A stretch of DNA of 64,000 bases from Hormiphora californensis (taxonomy: Eukaryota; Ctenophora; Tentaculata; Cydippida; Pleurobrachiidae), in NCBI GenBank assembly GCA_020137815.1, contig CM035360.1, positions 1,764,077-1,828,076 on the forward strand, given 5' to 3'. Numbering within the stretch: the stretch's first letter is position 1; each line of letters starts with the position of its first letter. The notes beneath the pieces are model-generated. The model searched no databases and had not been told where the DNA came from. It was given only the letters and a program-made list of their open reading frames with translations. Shown here piece by piece: positions 39,175 to 50,408 of the stretch. Position numbers and translations under genes: made by a program.

Positions 39175-39339
39175 AAATCAAAATTTTAATTTGTGTGAAT
39201 GGGCACTGACAACAGCGGGAGGGAATTATTTGATACACCATAGTAGACTGCGGGAAATATCAGCAGGGGGGGTGGTTTATAATAATGTATGCTAGAAAGA
39301 TTTCTCTTTCCCTCTCTTAAGAGAACGAATAGTTATAGA

Positions 39340-39731
39340 TTAAGTCCAAAAACCAATTAAATAAATTAGTTTGGATGCCCGGGCCCATGTGGTGTCACGG
39401 GGGTAACACCTATAGGCTACTGCCATAATTAACGGCATATCTCGTTAATTGTTAATTGTTATCTTTCAATCTGTCTATCTCTATCTATCTCTCTGTCTAT
39501 CTCTATCTATCTCTCTCTCTCTCTGTTACTCTCACTGTTACTTTCACTATATCTCTCGCTCTTATTTTTCTCTCCGTCTTTCTTGATTATATCTCACTCT
39601 CTATCCTAATTTCTTTTGCCTTTATTTCTCGATATCCATCATTTATGACAGTAGCTTATAGGTGTTACCCCCGTGACACCACATGGGCCCGGGCATCCAA
39701 ACTAATTTATTTAATTGGTTTTTGGACTTAA
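39340..39731. mobile_element. Foldback element with CT-rich centre
   Basis: Outer arms of about 75 bp pair (ttaagtccaaaaaccaatta and complement) and include the GC-rich cccgggcccatgtggtgtca. The middle is simple CT/TATC repeat. Confidence 0.88.
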
Positions 39732-39867
39732 TTTCTATTCTTTTTGGTGTAAAATAGAAAAAAGTTTTTTTTCTGTTTTCAGCATATTTTCGAATTTGAA
39801 TATTGTAGAACAGTGTTTAATCATGTAGAACAGAGTTTAATTGACAATTTGAGAAGTATTTCATAAA

Positions 39868-40315
39868 TATGCGAATAACGCCGTAACCGTTTGAAATAGA
39901 GATTTTTGTTCAGGGGACGACCCCCCATAAATCGACAATTTTGCGTCGAAATATGACCATAAAACCGTTCTAGGACCAGTTAAAGTGGAAATATTCAGAA
40001 TATACATTTAATTATGAATCGGTGCATAAATATGCAAACAACGGCTAAACGGTGCGAGATACGACTTTTTGTCCGGGGGACGACCCCCCACAAATCAGCT
40101 ATTCTGCGTCAAAATATGTCCATGAAAACGTTCTAGGACCAGCCGAAGTGAAAATATTGAAAATATGCATAAAATCGTGAATCGGTGCATAAATATGCAA
40201 ATAACGGCTTAACGGTGCGAGATAGAGCTTTTTCTCCCGAGTAAGACCCCCCATAAATCGACCATTCCGCGTCGAATAAGACCGGTTTCAAGTCTTTATG
40301 ACCTTCGAGTCGTGT
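39868..40315. repeat. Tandem repeat with ~160-bp unit, about 2.7 copies
   Basis: Related blocks begin near 39868, 40027 and 40191 with aatatgcraayaacg. They share the block ggacgaccccccataaatc and the block gttctaggaccag. Copies are clearly diverged. Confidence 0.8.
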
Positions 40316-40344
40316 CATATCGCAACCATGGTTAAAATGAATAT

Positions 40345-41800
40345 TTAATGACTAATTAATAATAATAATAATAATAATATTCCGCGCTTGTATACCGCCC
40401 ATACCCGACGGAAACATGTCAAAATATTGGCGATGCTCCGTCGAGTCATCAGAGCGGTATATCCTCGATTAAATATATGACACACACGAACACTCTGGTT
40501 GAAAAAAGAACAATATATTGTAAGACTAAATTAACTGGACATATAAAACTGAAGGATAAACTGGTCCCATAAACCTGTAGCTATAAATTAAACACACTTT
40601 ACTTACACCTGCTAGGAAAAAGGATACTAGGTAGTGAAATAATAACATGGCTAGAGAGAGGTTGACACTGATTGCCCGCAGGCCCCACAACTACAACAAA
40701 CATTACAACTCAGTCATGGGTTCCCCATCACCCACTCCAAATGCACCAACGAAGAGATGTGTTTTCAGGCGGGCCTTGAAGGTTTCGACGTTGGGGATTG
40801 ACCTAAGCTCAAGGGGTAGTCCATTCCAAACATTAGGTAGAAATACCGATAGTCTCCTGCGTCTCAACTTAGAGTTGGCGTTGATACTGGTCATCTTCGG
40901 GTGTTTCAATCTGTACGGATCAGTAACACTAGTCATCCTTGTTGTCCTGGAGATACCCCAACTGTCATCAAGTGGCACCATTTCCTGGAGGTAACGGGGT
41001 GCTGTTCCATAGACTATCTTGTAGGCGATTAGACAGGCTTTGAAGTCCAGCCTGTAGGAGATCGGTAAAATATGACACTTCCTGAAGTATTCCATGTAAT
41101 CCTCTTGGTGCCCATGGATGTTGAATATGAAGCGAACACAGGCGTTAAGGAGTTTCTGGAGCCCACTGAGAACTCGGCCAGGAAGTCCATAATACAGAAT
41201 GTTACTGTAGTCAATCCTCGAAATGATCAATTGTTTGACCAACATTATCTTTGTTGTGACATCAAAACATTTGTGTAGTTGCCATAGGTTCCGTAATACC
41301 AGTCCACACTGTTTCCTCACATTATTAACCTGACGTTCGAGATTTAGATTGTGATCCAAGAGAATTCCCAGGGTTTTACCATCTGTTCCACTGCATTCAC
41401 TAGGGAAAATTTCCGTTCCCCCAAAGCTGATGACTGGATCAAAAGAGACTTTACTTAACGAACTGCGCTTTCCAAGCAGGATGAATTCTGTCTTAGCCTC
41501 GTTGCATTTTAACCACTGTCCTACCATCCACCTCTTTACCCTCGCTAAACACTCCTCAATATCCACCTTTGCCTCAGACCAGCCAGTAGAATCCGTAGGG
41601 ACCAGACTCACATAGAGCTGGGAGTCATCCGCATATAGCTTTATCCGAAGACCATAAGGTTCCACAATATCTTGCACAGCTTCAATATAAAGTAGAAACA
41701 AAATTGGACCAAGAAGGGACCCCTGGGGTACTCCACATAGTAAGGCCAGGGTATCCGAGAGACAATCACCGACTGAGACTCTGAATGATCTAGAACTAAT
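40345..41800 (-). mobile_element. 5'-truncated non-LTR retrotransposon (CR1/L2-like)
   Basis: Minus-strand reverse transcriptase from about 41799 to 40703 in one open frame. It has the block GVPQGSLLGPILF, the catalytic box YADDSQLY, and the C-terminal thumb/connection region with KTLGILLDHNL, ISRIDYSNILYYGLP and VWNGLPLELRS. No endonuclease domain or 5' part is present, as expected from 5' truncation. The element ends on the plus strand at an (AAT)n run near 40350-40378, which is an (ATT)n tail on its own strand. The frame is intact over about 365 codons, so the insertion is fairly young. The clade is inferred from the RT sequence and the short-repeat tail. Confidence 0.88.
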
Positions 41801-42998
41801 GAATAATTAATGAACTATGGCGATTTCGAAGTTCTCACACAGCTATTACCGAGCGCAATGATGTAAGGAACCACTGTTCCAAACGGCAAGTCTCTACTAT
41901 TTGTGGTTTAGGAGAACACTCAAAGATAAAAAAGCGTCCTCCTCCCCCTCCCCCTCCCCCCTCCCCTCCCCCTCCTTACATTTTTGCATTTTGGGACCCC
42001 TCTGGCAAATTTTTACCTTACATCCGATCGTTCTGAAAATTTGCATGCCTCTTCTCCTATATGAGGGCCCTTAGAGTACAAAATTTCAGCTCTCTACTCC
42101 ATCTGGAACATGCTTTTTTAAAGCATCAAAAACCTCGAAATCTGCAATGGTATATAGTAGCACTGGCAGGTTTTCACGCGCTTGTGTGTAGAAGTGTTGC
42201 GTGTACTTTCTCTTTTGTTTTTGGAGTTAGAGGGTATTTCTAAGGTGGGGGCTCTGCCCCCACACCCCCGTTTATGGTGGGGGCTGTGCCCCCACACCCC
42301 CCTTTTGGGCCCGGGGCACTTGCCAGTGCTATGATTATGGATAATTATAGATTAAGGATAATTATAGAGAGAGAGGAATTCCTCTCTCTCTCTCTCTATA
42401 ATTATCCTAACGCCCGGATAGCTCCAATAATTCATAATCTATAACTATTCGTTCCAATTCTATTATTTTCTATGTCTCTTTTCTATGCCTCTCACTTTAG
42501 TTATTATAACCCATTATAACAATGGCATTGTCTAAGATATTCTGCGAATTAACTCCTCTGATCTTACCGGAATGCTCGCGGGAAAGGGTTTTGCCCGGTA
42601 AATCGGAGTCAAATCATATATCGGGAGAAGTGTATCCTCCCGGTAAAATTAAATCGGGGTTCCGGTAAATCGGGTTCCGACTCTAGTAAAATTTTATTGT
42701 ATTAGCGCACCCGTTGGGTGCACCTCAAGTAAGGGCTTCTTGATAACCCACCCGGCTTCGCCGGGTGGTTCTTTTCGCCCCTTTCAACAGCAATAACACG
42801 GTTGCCATGGCAACTGAATCGGTAACTATGGGGACTGGCATGTAAAAAGTCATTCGAAAATATTAACAAAAAGTGTGAATGACAGCTTTACAGCTTTGGT
42901 CACATAAAGTGTTTTATGAAGGAGCAGTCTGTCGCTTAGATACCGCCTAACGAACGGCCACTTCGACGTCGTTCATCTCCAAATTATAATAGAGATGA
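41801..42998. other. Repeat-rich spacer without a gene
   Basis: Contains a direct repeat of gtgggggct(c/g)tgcccccacaccccc at 42246-42302, a palindrome with a GA/CT stem near 42348-42440, a degenerate pogo-like copy at about 42590-42690 and GC-rich hairpins near 42713-42770. No coding exon seen. Confidence 0.45.
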
Positions 42999-43563
42999 CT
43001 AGTAGGCCCGTTCGCCCCACGGGCGAATTTCGGGGAAATGGTAGCTTGATTAGGGAACGCTGACATCACCTGCACCATCCGTTCCTAGCCTATCTCTCAC
43101 TTTCTCCCTACCCATGTTGTTGTACGCTCTGGGCTTCCTGACAATGTCAAGGTGCGAATTTAAGAGATCAATGTCAGGGAGGTGCAGTGCTGTTCGTGAA
43201 AACTTGGCCGCTATGTAGCCGATTCGGAGATTTCTATATTCGACTGGAGTAATCACCCTTGGGCGACGTTGGGTAAAGCTATCAGTAGTCGTTGATTGGC
43301 TCGCTTGAACACGTTGGCGTAATCTGACATATTCTCTAGCCTGCTCCCTGATAGCAGCAGTTCTCCTGGACCTAGATAAACGTTGCCTAATAGCGCTTGG
43401 GGTGGAAGAGCTAGACATCAGGACAGAAGTAAAAGAATGCACGTGCAGAATTGGTACCCAACTGCAACTGGGAGAGAGGTCTCCAGGTCCCTCTAATAAT
43501 TGCACGTGCAAGTGTAGTTGCTAGGTGACCTCTGTCACACAATTTGCTTAGTAAGTAGTATGA
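42999..43563 (-). mobile_element. Helitron, copy 1
   Basis: On the minus strand it starts TCATACTACTTACTAAGC after an A and ends with hairpin TTCGCCC-GTG-GGGCGAA, a short spacer and CTAG, followed by T. These are the classic Helitron marks: 5' TC, 3' hairpin then CTRR, insertion between A and T, no duplication. A second copy at 47114-47753 has the same ends. Confidence 0.85.
43050..43511 (-). CDS. Arg-rich ORF inside Helitron copy 1
   Basis: A 153-codon frame (possible ATG start at 43418, giving 122 codons) with SSSSTPSAIRQRLSRSRRTA, REYVRLRQRV and a basic C-terminal half. It could be the N-terminal remnant of a Helitron Rep-helicase, which often begins with basic, RQR-rich sequence, but no Rep or helicase motif is present. 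Helitron copy 2 has a related frame (ANMLSSTTVDIRQRQ) that diverges after the first part. Function unproven. Confidence 0.3.
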   Translation of the reverse strand: MHVQLLEGPGDLSPSCSWVPILHVHSFTSVLMSSSSTPSAIRQRLSRSRRTAAIREQAREYVRLRQRVQASQSTTTDSFTQRRPRVITPVEYRNLRIGYIAAKFSRTALHLPDIDLLNSHLDIVRKPRAYNNMGREKVRDRLGTDGAGDVSVP

Positions 43564-43647
43564 TTGTCAATGCTTTGATCGGTGCTCTCCATGAATTTTC
43601 AGAGAAAAAGATATTTTGAAATTCGAATTCTTCCTCACCCCGCTTAA

Positions 43648-44950
43648 GGGTACACCTGGCGTTTTTCATCATCGAGTGCCCAACCAAATGACTTCACCAG
43701 GGTTTAGGCCATACAAAATGGACCTCAAATATGCAATTTTAGCCCTAAAGTCGAATTCATATTTTTGCTACAGCCTATTTTCAAAGTGGCGTTTTTTCAA
43801 TTTTTGGTGGAATTTTTAACCTCAGGACCACTTTTTTTGAGATAGAAACATTAAATTCTTGGAATTTGAAGAGAATATAAAGGTAAATAAGCCCAAAGAA
43901 GGATTTTTGAAATGGAGCTTATTTCTGGCCATGAGAACGGTTTACTTTTTTGCTTCTTTGACACGGTGGCTGAGAATGTTCCCATGCTTCATTAGAGATG
44001 AAAATCTGGAAATAGTTGCTCAAAACGATTATCTATGTGGCCCAAAAATTTTGGAACTTTCCCGCCAAAGATGTGGTGTACAGGGCTTGTTTTGTGAAAC
44101 CCATCTTTTTGAAAAAGAGGGAAATTCCCTGTATCTCAAAAACGGATGATCGTAGAGACCTGCGACCAAGCTTAATCGATTCAGAAGGTCCGATTTTGGG
44201 GGGGTCTTCTGAGAGACATTTTGCTCCTACTCCAACCGTTTTTGCTGTACTTGCAAAAAACCAATTCTATGAAAAGGGGGAACAACTCTATTCCAGTAGC
44301 CTGCTTCGGGCTGATTTCCCCCTTACTTACTGATACCTTTTTCGCAATTACAGCAAAAACGGTTGGAGTAGGAGCAAAATGTCTCTCAGAAGACCCCCCC
44401 AAAATCGGACCTTCTGAATCGATTAAGCTTGGTCGCAGGTCTCTACGATCATCCGTTTTTGAGATACAGGGAATTTCCCTCTTTTTCAAAAAGATGGGTT
44501 TCACAAAACAAGCCCTGTACACCACATCTTTGGCGGGAAAGTTCCAAAATTTTTGGGCCACATAGATAATCGTTTTGAGCAACTATTTCCAGATTTTCAT
44601 CTCTAATGAAGCATGGGAACATTCTCAGCCACCGTGTCAAAGAAGCAAAAAAGTAAACCGTTCTCATGGCCAGAAATAAGCTCCATTTCAAAAATCCTTC
44701 TTTGGGCTTATTTACCTTTATATTCTCTTCAAATTCCAAGAATTTAATGTTTCTATCTCAAAAAAAGTGGTCCTGAGGTTAAAAATTCCACCAAAAATTG
44801 AAAAAACGCCACTTTGAAAATAGGCTGTAGCAAAAATATGAATTCGACTTTAGGGCTAAAATTGCATATTTGAGGTCCATTTTGTATGGCCTAAACCCTG
44901 GTGAAGTCATTTGGTTGGGCACTCGATGATGAAAAACGCCAGGTGTACCC
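43648..44950. mobile_element. 1.3-kb near-perfect foldback element with TTAA duplication
   Basis: Arms of about 620 bp begin GGGTACACCTGGCG and end with its complement, and TTAA flanks both sides. The loop is only about 60-70 bp (near 44275-44335). The same 96-residue frame can be read from both arms on opposite strands, showing that the arms are essentially identical. TTAA duplication is found in piggyBac and Kolobok elements. No transposase is encoded. Confidence 0.92.
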
Positions 44951-45237
44951 TTAAAGTGCCCCGATTAGGCATGCAATGGTATCACGTATCGGTTCGTTTC
45001 GAACCGTCTAATTAGCAGCAAGACATGCGATACGATGCACTGATTCGATAAACGATTCGGACGTGGTTGAACTTCAGAAAATTTTTATAACTTTTTTTGA
45101 TTTTTTTAAATTATTTTCTTTTTCTAATCAGAAATGGTCATGTAATCATGGACATTGCATGGACATTGCATTTAACACTTAGAGGTGTTTTAGTATAGCA
45201 TTTTGGACAAAAATAGGGTTTTATGGGCCAAATATGC

Positions 45238-45318
45238 TCTACCCCGATTTAACGGACACCCCGATTTAACGGACAAAACCCTTTCCCCCGGGGGTGCCGT
45301 TAAATCGGGGTCCGACTG
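45238..45318. mobile_element. Pogo/Tigger-like MITE fragment
   Basis: Contains ccccgatttaacggac twice and ends ttaaatcggggtccgactg followed by TA, matching the right end of the element at 48767. The left terminus is lost. Confidence 0.75.
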
Positions 45319-46744
45319 TAGTATGATTGTGCTCATTCAATATTATATGATTCGATCTCTCACGGGCCTCTCACGGGCCACTCACACCAGTTTCAACTTC
45401 GTACGATAACTACAACCGATTCTATGATCGTTCAAAAATGCGTTACGGTCGTTAAGTCAACGCCAAAAAAAGGCTTTTTTTGGCATATTATGCATCATAA
45501 TTCAGCTCAGTGATGCATAATTATCATAATATTTAGTAATTCAGTAGTTCAGACATTTTCTGACAGTTTGGTACCAAAATTAACAAAATTGGCCAATGTT
45601 TAGGTGGTCTACGGACCTGTACAAAATTTCCAAACTCGAGGTGTCAATTTGGTGAGACACACCCACGTGTCACTCACGTGTCACTCACTCTCACTAGCTT
45701 TGGCTCATAGAACCTAATCAGATCACATTTCTATGAGCCATAGTTGTATGCATCTATGGCTCATAGAATCTATGAGCCATAGTTGCATGCATCTATGGCT
45801 CATAGATTCTATGAGCCATAGTTGCATGAGCCATAGTTGTAGTTGGTAACGAAGTTACCCCTCCCTTGCCGGCGCGGCGTGCGAAGCACGCCAAACGAAG
45901 GCCGCGAAGCGGCCTGAGTAGGGGTAACAAACCCGCTTTGATTCACTTCAAAAATTAATAGCTCCTCAACCACTCACTGAAAATGCACCAAATTTTGGTA
46001 TTCCCCACCAAATTGTCTGAAAATTATAATTCTGTACTCATATTTGAAAAATTATCCCCGGAACCTTGGTTTTGAAATCAGTTTTAGGTGTTAATGATGA
46101 AAAAAAAATTTGAAAAAGTAGGTCAGGTATGCTCAACATCATAACAAAGATCGTGGCAAAGTTTGAAGTTTCTATCTTTAAAGGTCTGGCCATCAAAATT
46201 AAAAAGGTCTTGAAGTTGAACCATTTGTACAAAACATGTTGTAACTCAGCTTCTACTTTGCCAAATTAAACCTGGTTTGAAACACTGAACTGCTAATCTA
46301 TCCCTCCGAATACGGACGAAGTTTGAAACCGCCAGCTCTATTGGCCGCTCTGCAATACTTGTTTGTGTCAAAGAAATCAGGAAAGTAACGAGATTTGGTC
46401 TCGGTGTGGCCCTGTGCGCGGCTCAAACCCCTTAGGCTAGAACTATGTAGTGTAGACTACAACTTTTCAGTGCTCAGTATGACGCTTTGGGCGCGTTATA
46501 AAAATATGGTAAGCGGGTCAGATACCTCTAAACAGAGTGTGAGGTGTCTTCGATACCAATAGTTGTAGGTAATCTTGTCTCTGTTTATATCAAGTAGGCA
46601 AGAGATTATAATGCACCTCTTATTCTTTTATTTCTTGCTTAGAAATGATATTGTTGATTCAGTCCTGTTGCACACCGCCTAGAACCGTCACATAGAGAGA
46701 GTGCTCTGTGACATGGTTCGGTAGATCACCTCTCACAGTTTGAT
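45319..46744. other. Repeat-rich spacer upstream of secreted protein copy B
   Basis: Holds the ctatggctcatag palindrome cluster (45705-45845), a copy of the gttacccctcccttgcc motif (45847-45925) and AT-rich sequence. No gene seen apart from the promoter of copy B. Confidence 0.45.
45705..45845. repeat. Cluster of ctatggctcatag palindromes
   Basis: Repeated alternation of tctatggctcatagattcta and its complement, with tgcatgcat between. The same motif occurs at 38922-38985, next to another foldback. Confidence 0.85.
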
Positions 46745-48409
46745 ATGAAGTTGATTCTCCTGGTGATTTTGTTTGCAAGGCCAGGTATTTGCGATGGTAA
46801 GTATTATTATAGAACGAACCAAGTACAGATGATCAATACAAACGCTAATCTAAGGGGTAGTTTAATGTTGTTCGATCAAAAGTAATTTTTCACAGATTTT
46901 CTGGACACGATCCAGTTCAGTGACTGGATGGAGAAGCCAGCCAACCAGAGCACCCAACTGATAGCATGGGTTCAGGACAAGGCCTTCCAAATTGAAACAA
47001 ACAAAGCAGTTGATAGCGACGGTATAAGGTATGATGGTAGGATATCTATCTGAAATACTTTCAGTTTATCATCCTACTGGGAGGATCACATATCCTTAAA
47101 TACATATTTTCCATCATACTATTATTAAAGCAAATAGGGAAATCCTGTGTGACGTTTTTTACCTTATATGGCATTTAGCACGTGCAGGTTTAGAGGTGGA
47201 CTGTGGAGTACTATTGTAGTGGGGCCAGGGGTCGGAGCCGTTGCCAATCGCTGTTGCTACTATACTGCACGTGCACGTGCATTTGATCTTGCTTTAGTTT
47301 GTGTCACTGTTCCAGCTAATATGCTCTCTTCAACAACTGTTGATATACGACAGCGACAATTGGAGTTATTCACGCAAGATCTCACTACACCACCATTCTC
47401 TACTTTTCCATACACCGAGAGGTTTAAATGCAGCAACACCAAAAGAAGTGCAGAGAGAACGAACAAGAGGTTAAACAGAACCGATAATCAATCTCAGAGA
47501 TTAAGGCAGATGAATACTGCAAACAGACGAAATAGTAAGTTCTTTTATAACTTTGATCGCCTGATCATCATCTGACGTTCTGAAACCAGAAACTCGCAGC
47601 GATCCCGCCTGAGCTCCTTCTACGGTACAGTAACTTAAGATGAGATAGTGCATGTCATTAGTTAGACAGTAGACTGATGATGTCAGTGTTCCCTAATCCA
47701 GCTACCAATACCAGTTCCCCGAAATTCGCCCGTAGGGCGAACGGGTTTACTAGTTTATAATAATAACTATAAAGGGTGGTCGAATCGGCCACCCCAAGTA
47801 GGATGAGGCTTGAGTAGCCTGACACTGTGTTCGTGTTTAGAATAAAAAGAAAGCATTAACAATAATTCAAGATGAGGCTTCACCTCTAACTGCTTGAATT
47901 TGTACCCTTTTTAGATGGATGATTTATACGACCAGGCAGACAGTATGGTTCCTTTTGACCTCTGCGAGAATCCAGTGCCAGTATTGTAACAGTTATACCT
48001 TCTCTGGGAGTGAAGAATTTCTATCCAGTGCTGGTGTAATCAGTTTTCTGAAAGGTAGGTCTTTCCTATACTCCCTGGAAAATGACTAAGGCGGATCGAA
48101 GTCCCGCCGCACAATTCGAAGCATGGTATCCACATTCAGCCCGTCCTATACTATAGGGTTTACTTTCCTAGTAGATCCCTCTCCCTGCTTCTCTCATTAA
48201 TCAATTTATTTCATGTTTTCCAGATACCACAACTCTAAGAATCTGGTTTAATGGAACCCTTCAAGTCACCTGGACCTTTACTAACGAGGAGTGTGGTTTG
48301 ATACCTGAACTGCTGGGGTTCAGATTTCAGCGTTATCAAGGGCCTGACGATACGATAACAGACCGTTACAGATATGAGATAGGGAAGACTGGATTTGAAG
48401 AGGAAACCG
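46745..48409 (+). CDS. Unrecognised small secreted protein, copy B
   Basis: Exons 46745-46796, 46896-47028, 47915-48054, 48224-48409, same phases as copy A. The signal peptide is MKLILLVILFARPGIC, almost the same as in copy C. The second exon is nearly identical to that of A (DFLDTIQFSDWMEKPANQST). The third gives CQYCNSYTFSGSEEF and the fourth TTLRIWFNGTLQVTW. A Helitron (47114-47753) has enlarged the second intron to nearly 0.9 kb without touching the exons. About 170 residues are readable; the last exon after 48409 is not identified. Probably functional, role unknown. Confidence 0.8.
47114..47753 (+). mobile_element. Helitron, copy 2 (in intron of secreted protein copy B)
   Basis: Starts TCATACTATTATTAAAGC after an A and ends with hairpin TTCGCCC-GTA-GGGCGAA, CGGGTTTA and CTAG before a T. 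Copy 1 at 42999-43563 is in the opposite orientation. It contains a frame at 47168-47575 with ANMLSSTTVDIRQRQ, related at its start to the frame in copy 1. Confidence 0.85.
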
Positions 48410-48547
48410 GTATGTATTACTTTGATGCTATCAGTTTCATTATTGGGTCGGTAGCACCAAACTCTTTGGGGAAGTGTAACTGTAATTTTCATTAAACCCT
48501 GGGTCAGTATAGAATCTCATTCAGTTTAGTTTCTATTCTGTGATCTT

Positions 48548-48668
48548 GGCCACAGCTAGAACATCTGATTAACATCTGACTAACATCTGATTAACGTCTC
48601 ATTAACATCCCATTAGTCATTAACATCTCATTAACAGCTCATTAACATCTCATTAACATCTTTAAAAT
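48548..48668. repeat. 12-bp tandem repeat (catctcattaa type)
   Basis: About nine units of aacatctgattaacatctca-like sequence, downstream of the last recognised exon of copy B. Confidence 0.85.
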
Positions 48669-48766
48669 CTCATTAACTCAAAGTAAAATGTACACGTGTA
48701 CAATATTTTATAAATCCTCTTTAACATAGATATATGTCATGTAGTGCTTGTAGGTGGATCATACTA

Positions 48767-48938
48767 CAGTCGGACCCCGATTTAACGGCACCCTCGGGGG
48801 AAAGGGTTTTGTCCGTTAAATCGGGGTGTCCGTTAAATCGGGGTCAAATACTGTTAATTTCCTATATCGGGGGAAGATTATCCTGCCGTTAAATCGGGGT
48901 GCCACTAAATCGGGGTCCGTTAAATCGGGGTCCGACTG
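48767..48938. mobile_element. Pogo/Tigger-like MITE, TA duplication
   Basis: 172 bp from CAGTCGGACCCCGATTTAAC to its complement, flanked by TA on both sides; the outer tac/gta bases pair as well. Internal repeats of ccgttaaatcggggt are present. Confidence 0.9.
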
Positions 48939-49332
48939 TAGTATGAAGTACATACTTCATGACAGTATCCACCGATTATAAAGTGGAAACTTTTAACTTC
49001 TGTTATCGAGCTCAGAAACTCAGAATCACGCTGGACAGCATTGGGAGAGAGATGTGATGTGTTAGAGCTCTGAGATATTTAGAGATACATATATATGCAT
49101 TAGGCGTGGGTATATGATCTTGTGGTACAAATTCCACGTTCGGTTTTAAATGATTTAAGCACTAGGTCGTTCTCTATCTATTTTTCTCTCTCTTGCTCTA
49201 TGTCTCTATTTTCTCTATTTTCTCCATCTCATTTCACTTTGATAAATTCTAAGCTGGTTTTACCACTTTATCACTTTATCGCTGTGGTCTATGGTTGAGT
49301 TTTCAGAACGATGGCGTGTGATTCTAACACGG

Positions 49333-49565
49333 GGGATTACGGGGGCTCGAATAGATCGCCCGTATAGATCGCCCGTACCAGTCGCCCGTACATTTGCTTT
49401 GCGCATTACGTTTCATCGCACTTTCACCACAAATAAGGTACATGCGCGTCACACGCATGTGTTTCGTTGTGGTGAAAGTGTGGTGAAACGTAATGCGCAA
49501 AGCAAATGTATGGGCGACTGGTACGGGCGACTGGTACGGGCGATCTATTCGAGCCCCCGTAATCC
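49333..49565. mobile_element. Foldback element
   Basis: Arms from ggattacgggggctcgaata to its complement, containing repeats of cgcccgta(c/t) and the inner block catttgctttgcgcattacg. The loop lies near 49440-49460. Confidence 0.88.
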
Positions 49566-49615
49566 GCTGCCTAAATCAGCCTGTAAAGTTGAGTCGTCTA
49601 TAATATTCTCTGTTA

Positions 49616-49796
49616 CAGTGCTGCTTGTAGTCGTATTACCGTAATGGAAATACAGTAATGAGACGTGCACGTTGCATAACACGCGTCAAAAAGTGCATGT
49701 GTTCAGCACGTACTAGCGCCCTGATTGGCCGCGGTTGCGCGTCGTCTTACTGTATCTTCGTTTTCCATTACCGTTTTCCCACTACAAGCGACCGTG
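49616..49796. mobile_element. PIF/Harbinger-like MITE, TTA duplication
   Basis: Left end CAGTGCTGCTTGTAGTCGTA, right end the complement of a related sequence (cactacaagcgaccgtg), with TTA on both sides. Same family as 9242-9422. Confidence 0.75.
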
Positions 49797-50408
49797 TTAT
49801 AGCATTGCATAGAAGGCTACTACATGGTGCTTCTAATAGCTGCAGCTATTAGAAGCAACTGTTTATATTTTTACCATCACAAAAATCAGTAATTCGTTCT
49901 CGAGGTCAGCTCATGACCTCTCAAATGATTATATTGATAGTTTACTAGAAAACGGTCCCAGATCTTGGAATTGTTTTATGTCAGTATTCAGTAATCGCTT
50001 AGCTTACGTCGTTAGCGAACGCTTAAAATAATTTAAGAATCAGGAAATACTGGTCCCTGATTGGCCGATAACCAGTCACGTGACCTAAATAGCGAGTTGT
50101 GATTGGTTGTTCACTTGTGTCGGTCGGTTCCTGGTCATTATTCAGTAATCGCTTAGCATACGTCGTTAGTAAACGCTTCTATAGGATGCTAACCAGCGTC
50201 ACATAGTCCTCGTGTCGTATGATTGTCATTTGTCATCCAGTGTGAAGAGTAAAAATAGAGAGAGAAAGAGAGAAAAAAACAGTTCATGAAAGAAGTGGGC
50301 AAGAAAATCATTTACCCCTTAGTCTACCTCCCCTTGCTTTAAAAAGATATTGTCTTGTTGATTCAGTCATGCTAATAGTTTAAATGTGATACAGCTATAA
50401 CTGCAGTT
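49797..50408. other. Spacer upstream of secreted protein copy C
   Basis: Contains a 26-bp palindrome ttctaatagctgcagctattagaa-type (49829-49855) and two copies of a ~40-bp segment around cagtaatcgcttagc(t/a)tacg (49987 and 50141). Promoter of copy C expected at the right end. Confidence 0.45.

Noticed and set aside
40647-40994. Plus-strand frame opposite the LINE reverse transcriptase
   Set aside because: Shadow of the coding minus strand, which has clear RT motifs.
43859-44739. Identical 96-residue frame on both strands of the 1.3-kb palindrome, as a candidate gene
   Set aside because: Its duplication follows from the palindrome; no known domain, splice context or start context supports it.
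46690-46740. Possible tRNA-derived SINE B box (gttcggtagatc, also near 16970 and 19078)
   Set aside because: Only a dozen bases match between sites and no A box or cloverleaf could be drawn.
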